A stretch of DNA of 64,000 nucleotides. Origin: Brucella pseudintermedia. GTDB lineage: Bacteria; Pseudomonadota; Alphaproteobacteria; Rhizobiales; Rhizobiaceae. Below are positions 32,587 to 39,245 of the stretch, piece by piece. A program made the translations under genes and the position numbers. Within the stretch, counting starts at the first letter, position 1. Each line of letters starts with the position of its first letter. The notes under the pieces were generated by a model, which ran no database searches, was not told where the DNA came from, and saw nothing but the letters and a program-made list of their open reading frames with translations. The DNA is taken from contig NZ_WBWE01000016.1 in assembly GCF_008932435.1 (NCBI RefSeq), forward strand, positions 1-64,000, read 5' to 3'.

Positions 32587-32765
32587 TATGTTGCGCTCCA
32601 TTCCTGCAAATGCTCCACCCACTGTTGCGCCGCTTCCTGCGTGCTAAACGCACCAGATACGATACGTGAACGCATTCCTTCCGAAGTCGGATATGTCTCG
32701 ATGACGCGATATGGCCGTGCGGTGTCCGGCGATACCTGCTTCATGACCATGAAGATGCTGTTCAT
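32586..32765 (-). CDS. Small phage protein, 59 aa
   Basis: MNSIFMVMKQVSPDTARPYR..., ending QQWVEHLQEWSAT. GGAGGA lies 10 nt upstream of ATG 32765. The gene overlaps its upstream neighbour by ATGA and its stop overlaps the exonuclease start. It is a mixed beta-then-helix small domain of unknown function. The two-way coupling argues that it is a real operon member. Confidence 0.65.
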   Translation of the reverse strand: MNSIFMVMKQVSPDTARPYRVIETYPTSEGMRSRIVSGAFSTQEAAQQWVEHLQEWSAT

Positions 32766-32977
32766 GCTGGGTAGTCCTCCACGGTATGGCCGAGGTGCTC
32801 CAGAATGTGCCGGTACACGTCATCTTCTTGGTAAGACACACCATCGTAACAGTGGGCGCTTGGCTGCAAATCCAGTACAAGCAGCCCATCGATATAGACG
32901 CGCGCGCCTTCAGCCCAGGACGGGCCGCAGGTTTCGCAATCGTGAGTGTCGCCAAGCCACTCGATGCTGATTTTCAC
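32762..32977 (-). CDS. Small phage protein, 71 aa (GTG start)
   Basis: Starts at GTG 32977 with a near-perfect GGAGGTGA site, overlapping the upstream stop (GTGA). The product MKISIEWLGDTHDCETCGPS has a CETC pair and an acidic helical end (DDVYRHILEHLGHTVEDYPA). Function unknown. An ATG frame to 33007 would overlap the previous gene more deeply and lacks a site. Confidence 0.65.
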   Translation of the reverse strand: MKISIEWLGDTHDCETCGPSWAEGARVYIDGLLVLDLQPSAHCYDGVSYQEDDVYRHILEHLGHTVEDYPA

Positions 32978-33153
32978 GTAATCACCTCCAACTCGCGCAA
33001 CAGACATTTGACGAACGGCATCAGGTTGGACGCCTCGTGGATTTCGACTTCGTATTCGCCATCTTCTGAAAACGCGATTTCGGTCACACCTTCATGGCGC
33101 AGCGCATATTCAATGGCGTTGAAGATTGCGGTTTCGGGGATTGTCGCTGCCAT
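32974..33153 (-). CDS. Small phage protein, 59 aa
   Basis: From ATG 33153, 2 bp after the clamp stop: MAATIPETAIFNAIEYALRH, then VTEIAFSEDGEYEVEIHEAS and FVKCLLRELEVIT. Small alpha/beta domain. Coupled to the clamp gene upstream and the 71-aa gene downstream. No family recognised. Confidence 0.6.
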   Translation of the reverse strand: MAATIPETAIFNAIEYALRHEGVTEIAFSEDGEYEVEIHEASNLMPFVKCLLRELEVIT

Positions 33154-33155
33154 GC

Positions 33156-34193
33156 TTAGACCCTCATCGGCATAAGCACGCCCGTCCACTCGCCCTCGCC
33201 CTTGACGACGGCAGGCGAGCCTGCATCGCCGAGAGCAAAGCGCACGTTTGCTTCATCCAACGCGCCAAGCATGTCGTTGACGTACCGGGCGTTAAAGCCG
33301 ATTTCCAAAGGCTCGCCCTCGAATTCAATCGAAACTTCATCGCTAGCCTTGTCAGCCAGCATCAGTCGCAGCACATCGCCGACTGCGAATTTCACGGCTC
33401 GCGATTTGTCATCCGCAACCGCGGCGACACGCTCGACCGCCTTCATGAGTGCCTGCCGATCAACGGTAAGCACGTTGCTATTGCCGGTTGGAATGACGCG
33501 CACGTAGTCGGGGAACGTGCCGTCAATCAGCTTGCTCGTGATCACCGTCGAGCCAGAGGTGACGCGCACCTTGTTCTGGGACAGTTCGACCGTAACCGCA
33601 CTTTTCGGCAGCAGGCCTACCAGCTTTCGCGGCAGGATCACGCCGTAGTTCAAGCCGCCGGCAGGGCCGACATTGCGCATCAGCCGGTGCCCGTCGGTTG
33701 CGACAGCAACCAAGCGGCCGTCAACGGCATGCAGATAAACGCCAGCCAGATAATAACGTGTCTCGTCCGTCGAAATGCAGTGCACACACGGCGCGACAAG
33801 CGTAGCCAGATCAAGCTCAAGCGTCGTGTCAAACTTACCGGCGCTGAAGGACGGAAAGTCTTCAGCGGGCAAAACGTCGAGTTTATACCGGCTGCGACCC
33901 GACGCGACCGTAAGGCGGCCTCCATCTAAGGCAAGGGTAATGTCGCCAGTCGCGCGCTTTGCGATATCCGCAAGCATCTTGCCGGGAACGGTTACGCTGC
34001 CCGGTTGGCAGTCGAGCACCGGTAAACTGGTCGTAATCTCCACGTCCAGATCGGTACCGGTCAGGCGCAGCTTGCCGTCCTCGACTGCCAAGAGCACGTT
34101 GGCAAGAATAGGAATCGTGTTGCGGCTTTCGATGGCACGGTTGACAGTTGCCAAGGCGTGCGCGAGCTGTGAGCGGTCAATGCTGACTCTCAT
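33156..34193 (-). CDS. dnaN: Phage-encoded DNA polymerase sliding clamp (beta subunit)
   Basis: 345 aa from MRVSIDRSQLAHALATVNRA, behind an AACACGAGGAG leader. The three-domain clamp layout is clear: SRNTIPILANVLLAVEDGKL and LTGTDLDVEITTSLPV in domain 1, RYYLAGVYLHAVDGRLVAVA and TDGHRLMR in domain 2, SNVLTVDRQALMKAVERVAA and FALGDAGSPAVVKG in domain 3, ending VLMPMRV. Slightly short compared with host DnaN (about 370 aa). A phage clamp with no phage polymerase in view would tether host polymerase III. Confidence 0.92.
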   Translation of the reverse strand: MRVSIDRSQLAHALATVNRAIESRNTIPILANVLLAVEDGKLRLTGTDLDVEITTSLPVLDCQPGSVTVPGKMLADIAKRATGDITLALDGGRLTVASGRSRYKLDVLPAEDFPSFSAGKFDTTLELDLATLVAPCVHCISTDETRYYLAGVYLHAVDGRLVAVATDGHRLMRNVGPAGGLNYGVILPRKLVGLLPKSAVTVELSQNKVRVTSGSTVITSKLIDGTFPDYVRVIPTGNSNVLTVDRQALMKAVERVAAVADDKSRAVKFAVGDVLRLMLADKASDEVSIEFEGEPLEIGFNARYVNDMLGALDEANVRFALGDAGSPAVVKGEGEWTGVLMPMRV

Positions 34194-34199
34194 CAAAGT

Positions 34200-34210
34200 C
34201 TCCTCGTGTT
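34200..34210 (-). repeat. Start-associated leader AACACGAGGAG (clamp)
   Basis: Six bases before the clamp start; ACCACCG immediately upstream. Confidence 0.75.
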
Positions 34211-34220
34211 CGGTGGTAGA

Positions 34221-34243
34221 AGGCGCGGCTGGCAACCGCGCCT
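34221..34243 (-). promoter_or_regulatory. Hairpin upstream of the clamp leader
   Basis: AGGCGCGG / CCGCGCCT, 8 bp, loop TTGCCAG, between the DUF669 stop and the clamp leader. On the minus strand TCTACC follows, without a T-run. Confidence 0.6.
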
Positions 34244-34253
34244 GTTGTTTAGC

Positions 34254-34805
34254 TTAGCCCCAAGGCCGCTTCTTGCCTGCCGCAGCAGCCGCCGGTGCCG
34301 GCTTATTGCTGTTCGCTGCAGCCGGTCGGTTGTCATTCGCTGGACGGGCCTGCGCTACCGGCTGGTTGGCGTCGATCGAAGGCTGGGGAACGTTGCCTTC
34401 ATCGGGGAAGTAGTATTTTTTGATCTCCGCGCGCGCCGGGTATTGGCCGTCCTTGGAAGGCTTTCCGAGACCAATCTTTGCCGTAAACGCCTTGAAGTGC
34501 AGTTCTTCGGAATCCTCGACTTCCGAGACGCCGATCGCTCGGCAAAGGCTCGCGAACTGACGCTGGCCGATCTCTTGCGCCTGCGCGTTCTTGTGTTCCA
34601 GATTGTAGAAATTGAAGACCTTGCGGCCCTTGTATTCCTCGGGGCGAAGAACCGTCATTGTTGTCTTGAGGCCGGTACCGTTTGCGCCTTCCTTGACCTC
34701 CGACGCCTCGATTTCCAGCTCATAGTCGCCGTTCGGCAGTTCCTCGTAGTCGCGCTGCTCTGTATCGTGAGCAGTCGCATCAAATCTGCTGGCTAGTTTT
34801 GCCAT
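34254..34805 (-). CDS. DUF669 protein (single-strand DNA-associated)
   Basis: 183 aa, MAKLASRFDATAHDTEQRDY..., with the DUF669 pattern EELPNGDYELEIEASEVKEG, LKTTMTVLRPEEYKGRKVFN, and a later RAEIKKYYFPDEGNVP. The C-terminal 45 residues are a low-complexity Pro/Ala/Asn tail with RPANDNRPAAANSNKP. DUF669 proteins accompany phage recombination and SSB-like functions. It lies between the clamp and the small membrane protein. Confidence 0.85.
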   Translation of the reverse strand: MAKLASRFDATAHDTEQRDYEELPNGDYELEIEASEVKEGANGTGLKTTMTVLRPEEYKGRKVFNFYNLEHKNAQAQEIGQRQFASLCRAIGVSEVEDSEELHFKAFTAKIGLGKPSKDGQYPARAEIKKYYFPDEGNVPQPSIDANQPVAQARPANDNRPAAANSNKPAPAAAAAGKKRPWG

Positions 34806-34812
34806 TTGTCAT

Positions 34813-34823
34813 TTCCTCGTGTT
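34813..34823 (-). repeat. Start-associated leader AACACGAGGAA (DUF669)
   Basis: Seven bases before the DUF669 ATG; last base differs from the consensus. Confidence 0.65.
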
Positions 34824-34847
34824 GTTGGGGTGTGGTGACGGCGAGAT

Positions 34848-35090
34848 TTAAGCCTTCGCCCGATGAATAGCCGGGCGGAAGAATCCACCGATGAAACCAA
34901 GCGAAGCGCCGATCTGCCACATCGCAAGGTCCGCCGCGTTGATGCCAACGGCGGCAAGGAACGCATGGATCGTTTCTGCGAAAAACAGGCCCACGACCCA
35001 GCCGACGAACGCGCCACCGAGAACACCCAAGAGCGGTGCGAAAAAAAGGATGGCCGCAATTGCTACAAGGCCAGCTAGAGCTTTTTCCAT
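34848..35090 (-). CDS. Small membrane protein, 80 aa
   Basis: MEKALAGLVAIAAILFFAPL followed by GVLGGAFVGWVVGLFFAETI and a third weaker segment near 60-72 (IGASLGFIGGFFR). Two or three membrane spans with a basic C-terminus (RPAIHRAKA). It shares its start with the ATPase stop. Similar proteins are frequent in rhizobial prophages. A holin-like role is possible but the location among replication genes does not favour it. Confidence 0.68.
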   Translation of the reverse strand: MEKALAGLVAIAAILFFAPLLGVLGGAFVGWVVGLFFAETIHAFLAAVGINAADLAMWQIGASLGFIGGFFRPAIHRAKA

Positions 35091-35875
35091 TAGGCCGCCT
35101 CCCTCTGGCCATTGTCATTGGCAAGAGACCAGTACCGCGCCAAGTCATCGAAACCCTGTCCTTTTTTGTAGGAAACGGTATCCGGCATGCTGAACCGGTT
35201 CTTCGCAACGAACCCCGCACCTTCGTTCAGGTGTATCTGTCGCTCTTTGCCACCTTCGGCATGAGCGACCTTCGTTTGACGGGCGACCTCTTTTTCTTTG
35301 ATCGAAACGCGGTAGTTCAAGAACGCAACGATATCGACTTTTTCGCGAACCAGTGCGTTTGCTCTTTTATGTAGTTTGACCGAATATCTCGAATATGGAT
35401 CCGTGATAGGGCTGTCAAAGCGGACAATCTCCGGGTGCGCGAGCATCACCACATATATTCCAGCCCTCGCCAGAGCCGAGACTGCGCTCATCAGCTCATT
35501 CCATTCGGTGTCGGCCTCAACATACCCGCGGCCGAATCCAGGTTCTTCAATACTCGCCACGCCCAAGCGCGCGCATGTCGCACGCCAAACAAGCGGTTCC
35601 AGCCCATCGAGGCTGTCGATAATCACGGTGCGCCGGTCGTGCTCTTCGGTCAGCAGTTCGCCGATGACGTTCAGCAGATCGTCGAAGGATTCAATCGTGC
35701 CAGGGGTTGCCATTTCGATGTCAGACGGCGGGCGCTCGCCTTCGGTTGCCAGATAGATCGGGTCCGGGAATTCTGCCGCGAGCGACGTCTTTCCGATGCC
35801 GTCGACGCCGTAGAGAAGGATCACGGGCGGATCGTTTCTCTTCGTCGACTTGAGGCTTGAAAGAGATAGAGCCAT
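35090..35875 (-). CDS. RecA-like AAA ATPase (phage NTP-binding protein)
   Basis: 261 aa from MALSLSSLKSTKRNDPPVIL, behind an AACACGAGGAG leader; a frame to 35959 is rejected. Walker A is LYGVDGIGKTSLAAEFPDP near residue 23, Walker B VIIDSLDGLEPL near 88. A polar motif III-like VVMLAHPEI follows. The C-terminus has SLANDNGQREAA. This is the AAA_24-type family found in phages with DUF669 and exonuclease genes, probably a recombination mediator. Confidence 0.85.
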   Translation of the reverse strand: MALSLSSLKSTKRNDPPVILLYGVDGIGKTSLAAEFPDPIYLATEGERPPSDIEMATPGTIESFDDLLNVIGELLTEEHDRRTVIIDSLDGLEPLVWRATCARLGVASIEEPGFGRGYVEADTEWNELMSAVSALARAGIYVVMLAHPEIVRFDSPITDPYSRYSVKLHKRANALVREKVDIVAFLNYRVSIKEKEVARQTKVAHAEGGKERQIHLNEGAGFVAKNRFSMPDTVSYKKGQGFDDLARYWSLANDNGQREAA

Positions 35876-35879
35876 AGGT

Positions 35880-35890
35880 CTCCTCGTGTT
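35880..35890 (-). repeat. Start-associated leader AACACGAGGAG (ATPase)
   Basis: Four bases before the ATPase ATG; ACCCACCACACC lies 7-18 nt upstream. Confidence 0.75.
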
Positions 35891-35985
35891 CAGTAGGTGT
35901 GGTGGGTAACAGCGATTGCGGCGATGACAGCCGCAAGTATGAGCCAGCCGACAAGCCATGCTGGCGGGCTTGTGAGGGCGGTCAT
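35890..35985 (-). CDS. Tiny single-span membrane peptide, 31 aa
   Basis: MTALTSPPAWLVGWLILAAV then IAAIAVTHHTY: one hydrophobic helix, short polar ends. It overlaps the stop of the next gene upstream (ATGA) and lies directly before the ATPase leader. No ribosome-binding site is needed if coupled. Support rests on overlap and membrane-like composition. Confidence 0.45.
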   Translation of the reverse strand: MTALTSPPAWLVGWLILAAVIAAIAVTHHTY

Positions 35986-36116
35986 TTATAGGCCGCCTCG
36001 TGGGCGTAGCTCACCGCGGCCAACGCAATGAAATACGTGGCGACGTCCAGTCGGCTGTAGAATAGAGCTATGCAAGCAGCGACCTGCAGGAACAGGCCCC
36101 AAATTCTCATGAACAT
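35982..36116 (-). CDS. Tiny membrane protein, 44 aa
   Basis: MFMRIWGLFLQVAACIALFY then SRLDVATYFIALAAVSYAHE and AAYK: two hydrophobic stretches. GGGGAGGA sits 5 nt before ATG 36116. It lies in a chain of overlapping small membrane genes. Function unknown. Confidence 0.55.
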   Translation of the reverse strand: MFMRIWGLFLQVAACIALFYSRLDVATYFIALAAVSYAHEAAYK

Positions 36117-36117
36117 G

Positions 36118-36312
36118 TCATCCTCCCCACAGATAAAGCAGCCCGTAGAACGGCAGCAGCAGGTTCCAGAACAGGAAGGCCGCAATTGTCGTGGCGATTG
36201 CCAGCGCGAACGCTGCAAGCGCCAAGGACTGCCCGATGCGTCCGACACCGGGCTTGCGCCCGGGATCGATGAACGGCATGTCAGCCGTGGCTTTTGTGGC
36301 GAAGGAAATCAT
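36118..36312 (-). CDS. Small membrane protein, 64 aa
   Basis: From ATG 36312, overlapping the upstream TGA (ATGA): MISFATKATADMPFIDPGRK, then GVGRIGQSLALAAFALAIAT and TIAAFLFWNLLLPFYGLLYL. Two membrane spans with a polar N-terminal half. Part of the same chain of small genes; no family recognised. Confidence 0.55.
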   Translation of the reverse strand: MISFATKATADMPFIDPGRKPGVGRIGQSLALAAFALAIATTIAAFLFWNLLLPFYGLLYLWGG

Positions 36313-36485
36313 GCCAACACCCATGCGTAAAAGCCGACGGTCAGAGCGAGCGCAGCTACAACTGCCAAGCCCCATAGAAAGCGGTCACCAAGTCCGAGCG
36401 TGGTTTCCGGCTCATATAAGGTGTCGCCGTCCGCGTAGTCTTTGGGCGCATAGTTGCGCGTGTGGCTGTACGTGGTGGAGGTCAT
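36309..36485 (-). CDS. Small single-span membrane protein, 58 aa
   Basis: MTSTTYSHTRNYAPKDYADG is a polar N-terminus, followed by one C-terminal membrane helix (WGLAVVAALALTVGFYAWVL). GGAGG lies 5 nt upstream, and the start overlaps the stop of the 262-aa gene (ATGA). Confidence 0.58.
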   Translation of the reverse strand: MTSTTYSHTRNYAPKDYADGDTLYEPETTLGLGDRFLWGLAVVAALALTVGFYAWVLA

Positions 36486-37270
36486 GCGGCCTCCTTAATT
36501 TCGTTGATATGCGCAACGACGGGTTGCTTCTTGCCGGTATCAACCCAGACGTAATCGCCGTATCGGGCCAACTCGAAACCATAGCCTTGGTTGATTTTAA
36601 CAAGCCGTCCTTTTGCTAAGTGCAGTTGTGAAGGGCCAGCCTTGGACACGTCGATAAAAACGCTTCCCTCCTGTTGCTCCGCAACCGGCTGGTTGTCATT
36701 GCTGGATGGCTCGTCGACCCATTCGGCGATGAGGTCTTCCCCCTTCGCTTCACCGTGACCAATGCCGTCCACTGTCCAGTAACGTCCATCTCCGGCGCGC
36801 TCGCGAAACTGGTCCGATGTCCACCCATCCATAGGCCCAACCTTCCGTCCATCGCGGGTACGATAGAATTTGCCGGTCTCGATGGTGAGGGGTGATGACA
36901 ACCGCTTAAGCTCGTCCGTCTTGAACGATAGGCTGCCACCATAGTTATCTAACTGGACTTCCCACTCGCCGCGTCGTCCGTTATTTCCGCCGATAATCTT
37001 GCCGGTCGTGTTGTTGTTGGAAAGAATATAAGGGTGGTCGCCGCCGACCTTCACCCGATCCCCAACCTTGAAGGCAGGTTTGCCGGTTGCGTCAGCAACG
37101 GGCAGGAGTTCGAATTCATCATCAGGACGTAGGCGACTATTGCCGTAGTTATCGACGAACATAATAAAATCGCCGTCTACTGCGGTGATCGTAAAGATAT
37201 CACCAGTCTTAAACCCACCAAATGGACAGTCTCGATGCGATCGTACCTCGTCGCCTTTTTTCAATCTCAT
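36482..37270 (-). CDS. KOW/SH3-like repeat protein, 262 aa
   Basis: MRLKKGDEVRSHRDCPFGGF, then two similar beta-barrel units: KTGDIFTITAVDGDFIMFVD and FKVGDRVKVGGDHPYILSNN. A third part at about 195-255 has RLVKINQGYGFELARYGDYV. This is KOW/SH3-type small beta barrels, usually nucleic-acid or protein binding. The linker near 185 has SSNDNQPVAEQQ. No named family is recognised. Confidence 0.6.
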   Translation of the reverse strand: MRLKKGDEVRSHRDCPFGGFKTGDIFTITAVDGDFIMFVDNYGNSRLRPDDEFELLPVADATGKPAFKVGDRVKVGGDHPYILSNNNTTGKIIGGNNGRRGEWEVQLDNYGGSLSFKTDELKRLSSPLTIETGKFYRTRDGRKVGPMDGWTSDQFRERAGDGRYWTVDGIGHGEAKGEDLIAEWVDEPSSNDNQPVAEQQEGSVFIDVSKAGPSQLHLAKGRLVKINQGYGFELARYGDYVWVDTGKKQPVVAHINEIKEAA

Positions 37271-37356
37271 ATTTTCTCTCCTTTTTGCTTTATGCAGGCA
37301 GCGAATCCCCTCTGGGCTTCGTAGCGTGATTGGCCGCCCGGTTTGCCGTGGGCTGC

Positions 37357-37659
37357 TTAAGCGGCTCCCCTCGTCTTGGTGTTTTTCGTAAGCTTCACCT
37401 TCTTGGTGAAATCGACCGGGATGACGTTGTCCTCTTCAGGCTTGTCAGCCTCGAAGCCGCCGTCGTCCTGCTCAAAGTCTGGCTCGACTTCGAAGCGCGA
37501 GACCTCAAGCTGCACAAGGCCGGTGCCGGGGATCATGAATCGCACGGTCAGCCAGCGAAAGCTGTCGCGCTCCTCGATGATGATGCCCTTCCATTTCCAC
37601 AGCTTGTGGACGACGATTTCGCCGGGCAAATCCCAGCATTCACCGCAATCACAGGTCAT
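37357..37659 (-). CDS. Unknown phage protein, 100 aa
   Basis: MTCDCGECWDLPGEIVVHKL..., with a CDCGEC cluster at the N-terminus, a beta-rich middle (SFRWLTVRFMIPGTGLVQLE), an acidic linker (FEQDDGGFEADKPEED) and a basic end (KKVKLTKNTKTRGAA). It overlaps the upstream 56-aa gene by ATGA. Function unknown. Confidence 0.6.
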   Translation of the reverse strand: MTCDCGECWDLPGEIVVHKLWKWKGIIIEERDSFRWLTVRFMIPGTGLVQLEVSRFEVEPDFEQDDGGFEADKPEEDNVIPVDFTKKVKLTKNTKTRGAA

Positions 37660-37826
37660 GCGGCACCTCTTTTCGGTGCGCGGTGGTAAGTGACAGGCGC
37701 GCTGGAAACGTAACGGCCGTCAATAAGGCGAGCCGAAGCACGTGCTTCTGCTTTTTGCGCAGCTGTCCGGTAAGGCTTGCGGTTTGTCATGTCCCGCTCG
37801 CCCGTTCGTGTATATTTCGTTTTCAA
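37656..37826 (-). CDS. Small basic phage protein, 56 aa (TTG start)
   Basis: A TTG at 37826 preceded by GAGGAGG (spacing 5), inside ACGAGGAGG, gives MKTKYTRTGERDMTNRKPYR then TAAQKAEARASARLIDGRYV and a basic end. An internal ATG at 37790 would give 44 aa without a site. It overlaps the 100-aa gene by ATGA. Function unknown. Confidence 0.55.
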   Translation of the reverse strand: MKTKYTRTGERDMTNRKPYRTAAQKAEARASARLIDGRYVSSAPVTYHRAPKRGAA

Positions 37827-37893
37827 GATTGCCTCCTCGTCGGGAGGTTAATCGTCGGCCCCGTCATCCTCGCGGTCGGCCCGCCTCGTAAGG

Positions 37894-38178
37894 CTAGTGG
37901 ACTGTGCCTGTATATGGACCGTCCAGAATGGTTATGCGGGGCAGCGAGACATAGATGTCCATGCAACCTCCCGAATAACCGCCATTATATGTTGTGCGGC
38001 GCACAACGGTCTTCTCTGTTGGCTCTGGCGGCGGTAGCGTGGGCGATCTTTCCGAAAGCAGCGACCAGGCGTGGCCTCTGGTAATGCCCATCAATTCCGC
38101 AATCTTCCCGAACGACGCGCCATTTTTACGGTGCGCGGCGGCAGTTGCCTGCAGTTCGTGCCTTGATGAATGCTGCAT
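37894..38178 (-). CDS. Helix-turn-helix protein, 94 aa
   Basis: From ATG 38178, behind a CACGAGGAG leader. Residues about 8-45 form a helix-turn-helix (AAHRKNGASFGKIAELMGIT then RGHAWSLLSER), typical of small phage regulators. The rest has a PPPEPTEKTVVRRTT linker and a C-terminal beta hairpin. Probably an early-operon regulator. Confidence 0.65.
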   Translation of the reverse strand: MQHSSRHELQATAAAHRKNGASFGKIAELMGITRGHAWSLLSERSPTLPPPEPTEKTVVRRTTYNGGYSGGCMDIYVSLPRITILDGPYTGTVH

Positions 38179-38180
38179 GT

Positions 38181-38191
38181 CTCCTCGTGTG
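38181..38191 (-). repeat. Start-associated leader ACACACGAGGAG (HTH gene)
   Basis: Two bases before the HTH ATG; CCAACCACA upstream, then a hairpin TGCCGT-N5-ACGGCA at 38213-38229. Confidence 0.7.
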
Positions 38192-38291
38192 TGGTTGGTG
38201 ACTGTTGACAAGTGCCGTGTCTAACGGCATCTGTCTGGTCGCGCGGGGTGGTACCTGCGAAGGAAATCGCGGCGTAGAAGCGGCTTCGGCC

Positions 38292-38302
38292 CTCCTCGTG
38301 TT
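38292..38302 (-). repeat. Orphan start-associated leader AACACGAGGAG
   Basis: A perfect copy with no start codon after it: the following minus-strand sequence GGCCGAAGCCGCTTC has no ATG, GTG or TTG at a usable distance. It lies in the 183-bp gap between the HTH and ParB-like genes and may mark a lost gene. Confidence 0.5.
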
Positions 38303-38361
38303 AACCGCGACGTACGGGCAGGCTGGGGTAACGGGTGGTGCCGACCCATAACAGCCTGCTT

Positions 38362-39243
38362 TTAATTGGCCGTCTTATACTGCGACCAGATAATCGCGGC
38401 GAATTCCTGCCGATCAGTTTCGTCTAGCGCGGCCCATGCATCCCAGAACGCTTGACGCTTTCTGTCTTTGTTTGATGCCACTGCTTTTGCGGCGCCCTCG
38501 GCAATAATCTCAAGTGCCTTATCGGCGGTTATTGGCTTGGGCTCCGGCGCTGGGCGTGCGCTGACCTTTTCGCCCCGCTCTGCTCGGCTGATAAGGTTTT
38601 CGCGTTCGTCGTCAGGCAGGCCAATTAGCGCGTCCATTTCGACGCCCTTGTCTAGGCTAGTGCCAACGATGCGTTGAATGTCATGGCCGAGTTTTTCGGC
38701 GCGAGATATCTTGAGATTGACGTCGCGCTTTACCGATTCCGGATTGCGTCCAGCCCCCACAACCGCGGCGACCTCGGCTGCAAATTCCTTTTGACGGTGT
38801 CCGCGCCCATCTTCGCGCTTGCTTTCAATCGGGAGAATTTCTCCCGATTGAATACGACCAGACCTTATATCCTCCCAAACCACCTTACGCCGCGCGATAT
38901 GTGCCGCTTCCTCGGCAGGCGACAGTTCCGAGCGGGCCAGGTTCTCGTCGATCTCCATGAGCTCGGCATGAAGATCGTCAACGTCATGAACGACGCATTC
39001 TACATATTCCTCGCCGTTCATTTTGAGTGCCGCTAAGCGGTGGCGGCCATAAATCAAAACTGCCACCCCATCGCACAACTCTCCATCGTCCATGACGATT
39101 TCGTCACGGATACAGACCGCCGGCGGGTTCATTAGTCCGACTTCGGCAATGCTCTTCGCAATCTCTGCAACTTTAGCTCCATCAGCATTACGATGGCGAT
39201 TGCCGATAAATATGTCGTCAATGAATAACCGCCGACGTTCCAT
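38362..39243 (-). CDS. ParB-like nuclease/DNA-binding protein
   Basis: 293 aa. The N-terminal ParB/sulfiredoxin-like domain has IFIGNRHRNADGAKVAEIAK, SIAEVGLMNPPAVCI, and VLIYGRHRLAALKMNGEEYV (GRHR motif of CTP-type ParB). A helical middle follows with ENLARSELSPAEEAAHIARR, the usual ParB KorB-type link. The C-terminus ends in a helical FWDAWAALDETDRQEFAAII. Phage ParB-like proteins regulate or partition DNA. The coding sequence contains a 29-bp perfect palindrome at 38824-38852. Confidence 0.82.
   Translation of the reverse strand: MERRRLFIDDIFIGNRHRNADGAKVAEIAKSIAEVGLMNPPAVCIRDEIVMDDGELCDGVAVLIYGRHRLAALKMNGEEYVECVVHDVDDLHAELMEIDENLARSELSPAEEAAHIARRKVVWEDIRSGRIQSGEILPIESKREDGRGHRQKEFAAEVAAVVGAGRNPESVKRDVNLKISRAEKLGHDIQRIVGTSLDKGVEMDALIGLPDDERENLISRAERGEKVSARPAPEPKPITADKALEIIAEGAAKAVASNKDRKRQAFWDAWAALDETDRQEFAAIIWSQYKTAN
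38824..38852. repeat. 29-bp perfect palindrome inside the ParB-like gene
   Basis: Arms of 14 bp, TTCAATCGGGAGAA, are exactly inverted around a single T at 38838. It encodes a normal stretch of the ParB-like protein (around IQSGEILPIES). A parS-like or operator site is the natural hypothesis. Confidence 0.6.
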
Positions 39244-39245
39244 GG

